Below, one piece after another: positions 9,371-21,100 of a DNA stretch of 30,055 bases (within the stretch, counting starts at the first letter, position 1; every line of letters begins with the position of its first letter). The notes below the pieces were generated by a model, which searched no databases, had not been told where the DNA came from, and saw only the letters and a program-made list of their open reading frames with translations. Source of the stretch: Asterionellopsis glacialis. Its lineage: Eukaryota; Bacillariophyta; Plagiogrammaphyceae; Rhaphoneidales; Asterionellopsidaceae. The position numbers were made by a program, and so were the translations under genes. The stretch spans positions 1 through 30,055 of the forward strand of contig WKLE02003601.1 of assembly GCA_014885115.2 (NCBI GenBank), in the 5' to 3' direction.

Positions 9371-9766
9371 TCTGGTAGGACCTACCGTTACGTAGGACCT
9401 ACTGTTCCATACCATTCTCGATAATAAATGCCAGGTACGTAGTTGGCAAGATGTTGTACGAGAATCCCCAGTACATTGGGTTGTAGTACAGTTCGTATTG
9501 ATAGTAGTTTTTGTACATATCACCAGGCTCCTGAGACACCAGTATGCGAAGGTTTGACATATTTTTACTTTTTTGAATTCAGATGAGTTGGTGGTCGGTG
9601 GGTATGAAAACCGCGAGAGTTTCCCAACATTGCTGTCTCGTCAAGGAAATACTTGCTGTTGCGTGTAGTTTGCAGTGCTCAAAGCCCCAAGTGGAAGCAT
9701 CGACAAAACTATAATCAATAACAAAAAGACACAGGAGGATTTGGAGCATCAAACCATTCCTTTAAA

Positions 9767-11171
9767 ATGCTGCGACAAGCTAAAAGCATGAGTGCACCAA
9801 CCATTTTCAACGTCACCAAGGAAGTGCGGTTGTTGGGTGCAACACCAACGTTTTCGTCGGTTTCTGATTCCGAGAAGGCAAAAGAGATAAACAAATCTGG
9901 CGTCAACCAATCGACTCAACCTTCACCTACGAACAAAGAGGAATTATCTGATAGTTCGCAAACGTTCGTGTATCCTGCATCGTTCGAAAAATTTTATAAT
10001 CTGTGGTATGAAAGCTCGGGTTCTGCAGAGATCTCTTCCTTGAAAGATGAAGTTGCACATGCCTCCAAGGAGTTTGACATGGCAACACGGGCAGTCACCG
10101 AATCGCGACGAGAAGTAGACAAAAAGATGCTTGCTTACGAAGAGGTTCATGGTCGCCATGCATCCATGCTCAGAGTACGCGACCAGTGGGACGACAAAGA
10201 TGCCGCTGAATTTGCTGAACTTGTTGGAAAAGAGGTGTTGACAAGAAAGGAAGTTCAAAAGGCGCGTGAAGACTTACAAAAGGCGGAAGGAAATGTTGCC
10301 AAGTGGCAGGTCGAATACATGGTGCGTTTTGGTTCTTTGTGAACAATGACTTGGATGCACTTTGCCGTTTTTGTTTTTTGATTTCCAACCCTTACTTTCA
10401 AATTGTTTATGATCCCTCAAAGGACGCCATGAGAAAGCGTTATCACGAAGAGCAGATCTGGCAAGATAAATGGAGAGTATTTGGAACATATGGGTAAGTA
10501 ATTCGCCTGAAAACACTATGCCGAGTGCGAAGTTTTGTTTTGCTCTTTATTAACTCTGTGTTTCAAACATTTGATTTGTACGAAGTACGTGGTCATTGAT
10601 TGGACTTAACTCAATTGTATTTCTTGCAAGTCAATACTTCCACAACAAAAGAGAAGTTGGCCGAATAAAAGCAATTGAATCTCTTATCAACGAAAAGCTT
10701 CCAGCCTCTCAACTAGATGAAAAAATAATAGAAAATGAGGATTTAAAAAGAGATGAAAAGAATGGGAGTGTACAAAACCGAGATATACAACAAGAGATTG
10801 AAAAAAACAGTGAATGTTCTGTTGACCGAGATGATCAAAGTATAACGAAAGAAATTGGTAATGTCGACCAGCCTCTGATAACGACCTCTAAGGTTGACAA
10901 CCCAACAACCGAAGAGGACAATGCTCCTATACCAAACACCAAACATACCGGATGGATCGAAAATGCGAAAGGTATCCTTCTGTTGCCTATACAAAGTCAT
11001 ATTGCAGGAAAGAAATCGTCAGAGGACAATGAAAAGATTCAAAAAAATGAAGTTACATTTTCAACTCAATCAAAAAATACTCTGAAATCAATTCATTTGC
11101 CATCAGCTGCTGTTGGTGCTGCGGCGACTGCAACAGTCTTTATCTTTGCATTAGCTTTGGTCAAAAGATAA
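9767..11171 (+). CDS. She9/Mdm33-type mitochondrial inner-membrane protein
   Basis: Three exons, 9767-10321, 10423-10493 and 10586-11171, with introns of 101 and 92 nt; the middle exon is only 71 nt. The joined product is about 403 aa. The N-terminus looks like a mitochondrial presequence (basic, hydroxylated, few acids). Residues about 95-205 form a long coiled coil. The segment EEQIWQDKWRVFGTYGTWSLIGLNSIVFLASQ, formed only after splicing (given here as one motif from about residue 194), is the hallmark junction of coiled coil and first membrane helix in the She9/Mdm33 family. A second hydrophobic helix lies at the C-terminus (AAVGAAATATVFIFALALVK). Between them is a charged, acidic, low-complexity region of about 150 residues. 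In yeast the family sits in the inner membrane and affects fission and shape of that membrane. The first donor, GTGCGT, is weak compared with the others. Confidence 0.8.
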
Positions 11172-12160
11172 AGTTATAAAAAAGTTTGTAAAACATCATG
11201 AAAATTAGGTCCTAGATACTGTGCACGAATATTTGTAGTCCTAGGGTACCAGGTACGTATCCTCTCTAATAAGTACGTATTCCAATATGTGCACTGTAGT
11301 CTGTAGTCCAAATAACCGGTAGAGATTTTCCACGTACCGGTAGTCAACCGACAAAGGAGAAAAACAAAATACACACACCAAAATCACAAACCACATGCAG
11401 TTGGAAATCTGAGGACACGAGGACAATACATCAGGCAACAGACACAAACATACCATTAGTGATCCTAGAGAAACTAGCACCAGAATAAAAAACTTAGCAG
11501 CATCAAAATCTAACTCGAAATTCTGTTAAACAGCGGTGACTGCAAGTTTGGGGAGGGCGAATTGGCTAGGTGAAGCATGTAGGGAAAGTTGGAAGAATAA
11601 GGCATTCGAGACACCTAAACGCGAAGCATTTGCAATGGCACTTGTCCTTGAAACAGCCACTTTTTTTTCGCCGGAACTCTATGGATCTGCTCCGCTCTTC
11701 GACTTCGCAACGCCTGGTTTTGATCTTCGCACATCAGGAATGGAGGAGAAATGGTCAATTATCAGAGTTGTGGTGGCTAAATGATTGTCAGCATAGACCT
11801 TGAAGATCTATGTCAATGCAGCCTCGATGGCTGTTAAAAATTTCACTCATTAGGTTGGAATGATCCCATTGTTAGCCTTGTGGCAGCTGATTGTCCGAAA
11901 GAGTTGACATATTTATCCTGTTGAGAGCACGGGTTGGAAAAAATTACTACAGTAGTACCCATTGGTATTCCTGCTGTATGCAGTGGTATCAAGGAGGCAA
12001 CAAAGGAAACCTTTAGATTTATGTCAATTCAACATCCAACCTTGCGAGGCATCTACTAGACTTGACTACATCGTGGTTTCCGAAAGCAGTCGATTGTAAT
12101 TTCATACATGCAGAATATGGCAAAAAAAGCTATTACTATATTTAAAGTATATTTTGATTT
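11172..12160. other. Intergenic DNA between convergent genes
   Basis: The She9-type gene (+) and the giant Rav1/DMX-like gene (-) end toward each other across 989 bp. Positions 11240-11345 hold GTAC and ACCGGTA words (TACCGGTA at 11335-11342). Positions 11530-11790 have a short open stretch with no ATG start and no recognisable product. The remainder is AT-rich with nothing supported. Confidence 0.55.
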
Positions 12161-15100
12161 TCAATACACCATAGATTCAAAGTAGGAAAGTAGATCGGGT
12201 GTACTTAAACTTTTTGAAAATGTGTCCTCGTGTGCACCACCAAGCTGACTGAGCTGGTGAATTTTCCTTAGACCGACACTTGGAGGGACGTCTTCCAGGT
12301 CGTCATCATTAGATGGTAGGCACATGAGTTCAAACCGTAAAGTCAAACGTATACGTGCAAACCATGTAATGCCATGTTTTGCTGCTTTGAGAGGCACCCA
12401 CTCTTCTAGTTGACTACCACTTGCAAGTGCATCAAGTTTGACATCGGCTTCGCCCAAGGAAATATCATTCATAAATTTCTTTTCATAGACAGATAGTTGA
12501 AGAACTGATGGCGCGCCCTTGAAAAGAACTTCTCTATCACCATCGTAACTGATACCGTCACAATTGACATCTTCAGGCAAAGGGAATCTGAAACGTACAA
12601 GAGTCCCCCATGACGCAGGAGCATTTGGACCAGAAGTTTTTCCAACCCGTTTTGGTTCGGTACATGCGCTATCCAGAGTTCTAGCTTTATGAGTTAAAGG
12701 AGCGCCGGAACCGGGCCGTTTCAGTCGCAACAAAGCGTAAACGCTCAAAGCTACTGATCCTCCAGGAGAAGTCAGATTTTTTAAATCAAGTAGCTCCACT
12801 TGAACAAGTGCAAGGTAACGCTGCGGTACTTTTAGACGTCGAAATAGCGCATTCCGATATAGATGTTGTCGAATACTATTCGAATATTGCGGTGGTTCAG
12901 CAGCGTGACCTCGAGTCATTTGGAGGTCGCCTCCCGCATCACGTTCCCAAGGAGCATGAACGGTTGCAAAAGCTTTCGATAGAAATATTCCTCCTTTTGC
13001 GGCGCTCCACAATGCCATGAGGTGTAGACCACCTAAAGATCTTTGAATGCTATCGCAAGCTTGCGCCACTCTGGCTACACTAAATTCGAAAAAATGTTCG
13101 CGACCCAAAGACGCTGCCGTCGTTTCACCCTCTTTACTCTCAAGTGCCTCCACCTCCCAAGGGTCAACAAATCGATATCGTACGTCGTGTGCTACTGAGA
13201 GTTCATGCAAATCAACACGCTCGATTACACGACCCTTTTCCATTAGTTGAAGCCGCGCTAAGGCGTCGTGTCTATCTGTTTCAACCCCAGTAGAAAGAAA
13301 CCACTCGATGGCTTCTGCTTGGTCAAAAAGGACAATCATTGCGCTGTCTCCGCCTTCGCCAACTCGGACAGTTCTGAATTCAACCCCGGAATCAGGCTGG
13401 ATTAATTGCCTTATGACGGCGTCACCACCATCTATTCGGCTTCCTACGTCATTTGGAGCAACTTCAATTTCAGTTTCGGATACCACCATAGCAACTGGTT
13501 GGGCAGCAGTGGCTTGAGTTACTCTACTCAAGGGTGGTGCTAGATCGAACACAATACCAGTTTCTATCATTCGGCACCAACAAAGAAATGGCCGCAATAT
13601 TCTCGCAGATATGGCGTATAATTCTTCTACGCCAAGCTCGTCAGCACTTTTAGAGAAACTACCAAGAGAATCTTCTTCTTTTAGATTTTGGGAAGCGTCA
13701 AGGCTACCATTCGTATCACCTTGCCAAGATGATTCGTCTGCAGCAAGTTCGTCATACTCGGCAGAGACCACAGAACTGAGTTGCTTTCGAACTTCAGACA
13801 GAGCAAGAAGCTGAGTAAACATGCCAAAGCGTTTCCGAGTTGCAAAATTTTCCTTTGCATTTGCGTCTTTTTTGCCCTTTGTGTCCTGATACTCATCGCA
13901 ATCATCGTTTTCTTGTCCTGGAGATAACGCTTTACTATTCCTGCTGGAATCGAGAGTTGATCTATTCCAGCGATAACTTTCTGATTGGGAGCATAGCGCA
14001 ATCTTACGTAGGAGGAGAGCGTTAGGCGAAGGTTGTGCACCTTGATCCTTGATGACACTTTCAGTAGGTGGTGCGTTGAACAAGAGATCGAAGGGAAGAG
14101 ACGCCGATACCGCTTCAAGCAGCTTCATGAGACTTGTGAAAGGACCAAATGAGCCACAGCGAAACCCTGCATCAGAGAGACGAAGAATTGCATGCTGCAC
14201 AACCTCATCTTTCTTGACAGGCCTTGTTCCGGCAGCTTTGGGGGGCAACCCTCCTGCCACAGGTTTTGAAGCCCCTTTTGAAGCTTCGTCGTCTCTTGTG
14301 ACATTTTCGTCCGCAGTATTCCCACTTTTTGCATTTTCTTGCTTAACATCTGCTGATGGTATTAGATTTGTCTTGAAACTCAAAGTAAATACACCATGAT
14401 CTTCAGCATGTGGTCGTAAAATGAAAGCTCCAGTTGGTCTATTTCGTAGCATCTCTGTGGCTTCTTCGCGACGGCAATCCACAAGAAATTCCCAACCACC
14501 GCTGGATGCCAAGCCACTGGTTCCGCTTTCTACGGAGCTTGATATCATTTTCATGCTACTCCAAATCTGACGACCAGCATCGTCGTCCATACGACAATCA
14601 GGCTCGCATTTTATCATTTTTTCAACGCATTCATGATTCCTTCCCCAGCTTGCAACAAGTAGACCAATGCGCACAGCTACAATTGCTTCTTTGGTTGCGA
14701 TTGCACACAACGGATATGCCCCGCCACGATGCAACCACAAACACAATTCAAGCTGCCAACTTAGACGTGCTGCTTGCCTACGCAAGTACTGTGAAGACAC
14801 ATGGTGGATAGTTTTCCGGCCGTAAACAAGGTCGTCATTAGAAAATGCAAAGCTTTCGCATTGTTGTATCTGTTTCTGTGAGGCTTCCCTAATAGCGTCC
14901 TCAACCAAATCAGCTCTGTCCAACACCGAATAAAAAATAACAGCGAAGACAATTCTCCTTGGTTCTGACTTGCAGGCGAGAATTCGGATGGCTTCATCGA
15001 CGACCGCGCTTTCGTTCATATTACAAGAGTCGCAGAGCTCAGCAAGCGACCTCTTCACACTACCAAGAAGAGCCTGCCCATCACAGTGGCTTCGCAATAT

Positions 15101-18100
15101 TTCTGTAGCACTCAAGGGTATAAGAGGGTGGATGTGTCTCCGAAAAAGTGCCATTGGTGGGTCAATGGCATCGCCATGAAACCGATCGACAAGTCGGGCA
15201 ACTTCACGTAGAAGGCGGCGAGCAGCAGAAACCTGGAGGATTTTCTTACGCAGATCTAACCAGAGATCTGGCGTCTTGCGTGCTAATGCAATTTTCTTAG
15301 GTTCTTCCGACTCACCTGAAAGAACAGCTTGAATTTCAGAGGACGCGGTTTCTGTAGGTGCAGCTTCCTTCTTCAAATGCGGATTTGGCATATCATACGA
15401 ATCAAAGATTGAAGGTTGAGTTGTTTGTTTCGATGTATTTGAATTTTTGACAGAAGGTTTCGATGGGACGTCGAATGAATCAAAAATTGATGATACCTTA
15501 GCGTCTTGTTGTGACTGAGACTTTTGCGTGGGTGCACGACTTGGAGGATCGAACGAATCAAAGATCGAGGAAGACATCTGGTCGGCTTGAGTAGGTTGAG
15601 AAATGTTGCGTACACTTTTGGCTGGTAGTGGTGCATCAAAAGAATCAAAAATAGATGAAGACATTTCTCCTTTTTGCGATGCAGGTATTGGATCGGAAGG
15701 CTTTTTAGAAGGAACGGATTCACGAGGCGCTACATAAGAATCGAAAATTGATGAAGACATTTCTCCGCTTTGAGGCGTGGGTTTATCCGTAGCTGCTTTT
15801 ACAGAGGACGCCTTTGGTGCGGTGTCGAACGAGTCAAAGATCGAAGAAGCCATACCTCCTGTTTGTGCATCGGGTTTGGGAGCGCTCGGAACATTTGAAG
15901 GTCGAGCCGGGACATCAAATGAATCAAATATAGAAGTGCTCGCTTTTTCTTGCTGCGACGACTTGTCAACTTTGTTTTGTTTTCTGTGGGTTGCATTGCC
16001 TGGAGCATCAAACCCATCAAATATTGATGAAGACATTTGTCCATTCACGGCCGACTCTTTCTTTACTGGTTTAGCAGTGGCACACGCATCAAATGTATCG
16101 AATATTGAAGAAGCAGGTTCATTAGAATGTGACTTCATTCCATCTCCTTTGTTTTGCTCGTGTGGATTATTCTTTGCTAATTCTTTGGAGAGAATATTGC
16201 TATAACCTTCTTTGAGTTCCGAAGCATCAGTCTGATGTAGTAGAATGCGCATAGATGGAATATCGATACCACGCCTACTTAAGGCACGTGCAACCACAAT
16301 AGACGACGCCCATCGTGCTCTAATACTATATTTCAAGGCTTTCAAAAGGAATGGAGATGAGCAGAAATTTATCAAAGTATTTGCTTTGAAAATGACCCGT
16401 TCGTTGGCAGAAGTCCGCGGCCCTGCTTTTGTTGGAAGATCAAAGCTTTGGGGCACTATAACATCATTTTTATGACTGCGCCCTGCCCGTGTGGGAGCTC
16501 CCGATAGGCAACAAGTAGCTTCTTCCACTTGTCCCATCCATATCAACTGGATCGCCCGCATACAGTGGTCGTCCTTTGCCAGATCAAGCCCCCGTTCGTT
16601 CAAAAGGGTTTTTGTTCCTTGGGAAAGGTTTGGTCTCCAGTCACTAAACTTCTCCTCGTCGTGCTGGACCTGTGGCTCTGATACCATGGCACTCGCTGCA
16701 AAACCGCCTCCTCCTCCTAAAACACCACCAAGGCCAAATCCACCGGAAATCCCACCTACGAATCCACTGCTGGCCATTGTCTCCGATGAAGATTGATCTT
16801 TTCTGTCAATTAGCCTTGAAACTAGGAAGGCTAGGTCAATATCTTGCATTTGAGTCACGATGACTTCAAGTGCTGTTTTGAGCATTGGGGGCTCCGCCAT
16901 TAAGAAAAAAGCAGACGCCACAATATAACGCCGTTTGCGCAGCAAACTATACGCATTCTTCTCTGCGGCTTTTCTACCGCGATCACTTTTGAAGTCGTGC
17001 GAAGTAATAAATTTGAGGAATTTCCTACCACTGTCACTCCTGTCGGTGGCTGCGAGATTCCGTAACGTCCGGAAATTTCGAGCAGCAATGAAAAAAATCG
17101 CACTCTCCATTATATCCCGTTTGTCTTTGTAGGTACGTTGTCCAATCTCCTCTGATATTCGACATAGTATATCGTCGGAACGAATCCAAAACGGTATTCT
17201 CATTTTTCTTGCAGTTTCCCAGTCAAGTTTCTCATTTGGGATTTTGCTGCGTTCAAGTAGTTCTGCCTGGCAATTACTTGCAAGCGCAGAAAGGCAGCCT
17301 GCAGAAGCTACCGCGGGTGGAATGTTCGGTTCTTCCGGTGCAAATGAAGATTTCTTTTTGACTAAATACGAATTGCGCTTAACCAGCAAAGGTCTGCCAC
17401 CTATTGATGTAGGTATATTTGGCCGTGTTTTGGCGAGACGTACGTCTTCTTTTTCATCGTCGTTCTTTGCCTCCATAATTTTTCTGCACAGGCAAATACA
17501 AAACAACGACAGCTGTGCCTGCGAATCCAAGTTTTTCGACTTGGGTGGCTGGACTAAAAGTTCTCCCATAGCCCACAGCAGCCTTATTTCATCCCGATTC
17601 AATTTTTTCAATGGTGGTGGGAGACACGACTCCTTCTTGTCCTCCACTGAATTCTTCATCGCAAGCAAAAATTCTTTGCTTTTTCCAAGTTTATTTGCGT
17701 CATATGCTGCCTTGTCTTTGTTTACTTTATTATTGCTAGGACATAATGCTGTCCGCAGTTTATCCAACAAAATTTCCTCTTCGGATTTAGGCTTAATTTC
17801 CTTCTTACTAGCGAAGGAGAGCGAGGCCATGAGACTTGAGGCACTTTCTTCCGTTGCGAGCCCATTGTCTTCTTTAGGTTCTTCACAATTGAGTGCACGA
17901 AATGGTGTGGTCCCCAGAGGAAAGTTCATTTCTAAGAGGGGACGAGCGGCGACGTCGTCGTTCATCCAGCGCGCAAGCCAAATAAAGATTCCCCGAACGC
18001 TGCGTCGTAGCGCTGAATATGCGCCATCCTTCTCAGTGCAAACGTAAGCAAGAATGGAATCTGGATGCCAATCAGAACGTAAGTAACTTCGCTCGTCGGT

Positions 18101-21100
18101 TGCGGAAACAATATTGCGTAATGTGGGAACCAGATGTGGGTATGCGTCTGCTGGACTAATATTTGGTTCAGAAAACACAGGAGTGCCAAAATCAGCGGGA
18201 GATGAATCTGAAGTGAGGATTGAATTCTCAAGCGGCTTCAACAGAAGCTTCGCGATTGATTTCCATAGAAGGTCACCAGCTTCTCTGCGGTAGACTGTTG
18301 CAGATTTTTTTGTGAATATTACCAACCATGGAAAAGCATCCAATCGTCCAGACGGCACAAAACGGAAGTCAACAATATGTTCTTCCTCGCTTTTAGGGTC
18401 AGCCCTACTCGGACTAATTGCTACAGTACTCATCAAATACTCTGTTTCTTCCGCATCATCATCATTCGTTGAAGAAGGATCAGGACAGGATGACCATACC
18501 TGCACACGTTTGCAACCATCTACCGTTTGAGTCATTATTCCAATTAAGTCCATAGACGCAGTCCGTATCAAGCTCTCTCCAACTGATGGTGACCCATGTC
18601 CTTTTTGGACAATTTTATGATGACGAAAAGATATATTGGGTATTTCCATTCCCCTGGCGCCAACTCCGATGTCTATGAATATCAAAAATATTGCTCCATC
18701 ACTATCTAAAACGGACAGGCACCAACCTCCAATATCCGAGTCTATCAAAGCAATTGTTTGAATGGTTTTGATATTTGTCGCTTCTCTGCTGTCATTCCCA
18801 GACAAATCAACTTTGCCTACATCAATGCATCGGGCTTTTTCTGCATCGTTGTCTGCAGCTACAGCGAACTTCCTTATTATGATAGAGGAATTTTCCGCAG
18901 TGACAAGTAAAGCCTCGCCTCGAACTTCCAATGAATGAGTCGATCCGGGCCGTCCATTCCAGGGCAACAAAAGAAAATTTGATTGACCAGATAATGCAAC
19001 TTCCGGTAATGCGTGGCGAACAATAGCAATGATTCGACAAAATTCTTGTTGCATTTCTCCCTCAGCTCCAATCCGTATAGAAGTCTGGCTGTCTGAAGAA
19101 CTGACTTCTCCCTTTTCTTCGACCTGCTTGCTTTTTCTTTCAGTGGCTCCTTTATAAGATTCACCCAGTATCTCTTGCTTTGTCCTTCGAACGCCTCTTT
19201 TGGATCCAGAATCAGGTTCAGAGCCCGAGAATGCCGAACCACTGTGTACTTGTCTACTTCTTCGGTCTGGCCGAAATTTCATACATAGCGCCTCTCCTGG
19301 GCGCGCTCGTAACCCAACATCTCTAACAGTTGCTATGATGTTATCAAATGAAAGTCCCTCTAGAGTTTCATCGTTCACACTCAGTAGCTCATCTCCTAGG
19401 ACAATCGAACCAGTGCGTTCTGCAGGTAAGCGTCCTCCGCTTACTGTTGGAATAATGAATAAAGATTGAGCCAGTGAGACGCAGGTACTTTCAAAGTTAG
19501 GAACAAAAAGAAAGAAATGAAATGGTAAACGTACGAGGATGTTTCTTGAATGAGCCTGCAATGGCTGGCATGCCATCTGCCTGTGATTCGAGTCGCAAAC
19601 CAATACCAAAATCTGGATGAGGCGTGACCATGACATCATAGTCACGTAATGGACCAAGGCTATCGTTGTCGCTATCGTCGTCAAAACCTTCGCCATTTAT
19701 GCTCCCAGCAACACTTCCGGCCGCAGAAACTTCAAATGGATCATAGCTTGGCATGGTTGGTTCTAAGGCACACCACGGAGGTGGCATTTCATACAACAAA
19801 ATAGTTCCGGATGAAGTAACTGCTAGTAGCTGCGGTGGACCACCAAAGTTCTCGTCTTTCCACCATTGTACTGCTACAATTTCACCTTTGCTGTTGGTTC
19901 CATTAGTGTTCCTTGGAAGATTTAGTGCCGGGAGGGCAATCGGAGCGGGTAATAGGCTAATATCTTCGTATAAGTTATGATTCTCTTTAGACATTTCATC
20001 GAACGTTTCAAAGGAGTTGTGACTGTCGTCTGAATCAACCGAGGCAGTAGAAGCAATAGAATCGTCTGAATTTGCTCTGGTACCGGTTTGTGGGGAACGA
20101 GAAAGAGGCCGGATTGACATATTTGCCTGTTTCCGCCATGAAAGCAAAATACTTTTTCCTTCCCTGTCAATCCGTGCACAAAGTCGATTGGACTCGTGAT
20201 CGAGGCATATAAATGAAGGGACACGATCGTCTACAACAGAACCGCACGTCTCTACCTTACCCTGTGTGTCAATGCTTGTTGGTTCTTCATCCAGATTAGG
20301 TAAGCACCCATTGGCATGGTTCCCAGAGTAGTCCTCGCAAAGAGAGAGAAGATGTCGAATCGGGCTTCCAAGCTCCATTGCACCAAAGTCTTGATCTCCC
20401 CAAAAGGGAAACTCCATTATCACTACTTTACCAGTCAATGGATGCGACGCAACCAATCTCAGCTCACTCGGTGGACTATGAGTGCCGCCAGAGTGGCTCT
20501 CGCCAAACAGACCTCCCGTTGAAGCTGGTCCAGAGGGTAGTCCAAGAAGTGCCATGGCAGAACCGCTCAAGCTGCCACCTGCTTCTGAACCAGTAGGTCC
20601 AGTTTGCCAAGGATTCCATGCAGGCCAGATCCCTTGCACAGAAAACCCCATCTCTTCGCTATTCAGAATACTCTCTGCAATCAAAGACCCAGCTGGCAAA
20701 ATCGCCGCAACACTTTCAAAGTGGGCTGGCTGAGCATCGTCGCCACCACGTTTCATATAGCTTAGTCTTGACAATCGCAGTGCTGGAAAAGCATTTCGAA
20801 ATGTCAACTCTGCGATCCAAGCACCCGCAGCAGAGGTAGGAGCGGTAGAATGTGCTGCCACAGTGTTGAACGGCCGATCTCGAAGAAGTACTTTGTTAAT
20901 ATCAGCTGATCCGCCTGAAGAGGTGGACGTGGCACTGGGTCGTCTACTATTTGGCGAATTTGGTGGAAGACCTCCACCTTTTTTCTTTTTTGGTGCTTCG
21001 AGATCTCCGAGATTGAAAGCTGTTATACCATGAACCCAATCTGCCCGACTGTCGACGGGTGTAGTCCAGTGCATCAGTTGCTTCCAACTGTTTTGGCTAA

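Larger units (their letters stand above)
9026..9766. other. Intergenic DNA with dense GTAC and ACCGGT palindromes
   Basis: This 741-bp region lies between the HSF gene and the She9-type gene, both on the plus strand. Positions 9275-9480 hold a cluster of palindromes: 9310-9325 (perfect, 16 bp), 9339-9370 (10-bp inverted arms), 9374-9386 (GGTAGG-A-CCTACC) and 9392-9402 (GTAGG-A-CCTAC). No gene is supported. The rest is AT-rich flank. Confidence 0.6.

Noticed and set aside
9275..9480. Possible CRISPR-like repeat array
   Set aside because: The repeats are palindromes of different lengths without constant units or regular spacers, and the DNA is eukaryotic nuclear.
11536..11784. Open stretch of 82 codons on the plus strand
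   Set aside because: It lacks an ATG start, has no recognisable product, and lies between two convergent gene ends.
17244..18047. 267-codon open frame antisense to the Rav1/DMX-like gene
   Set aside because: It is antisense to a conserved coding exon with clear Rav1 motifs, and its Ser-rich product is typical of antisense shadows.
19444..19534. Two separate genes instead of one at the Rav1/DMX-like locus
   Set aside because: The two open frames overlap only through intron sequence, and a consensus intron joins the halves of a PDZ domain in frame.
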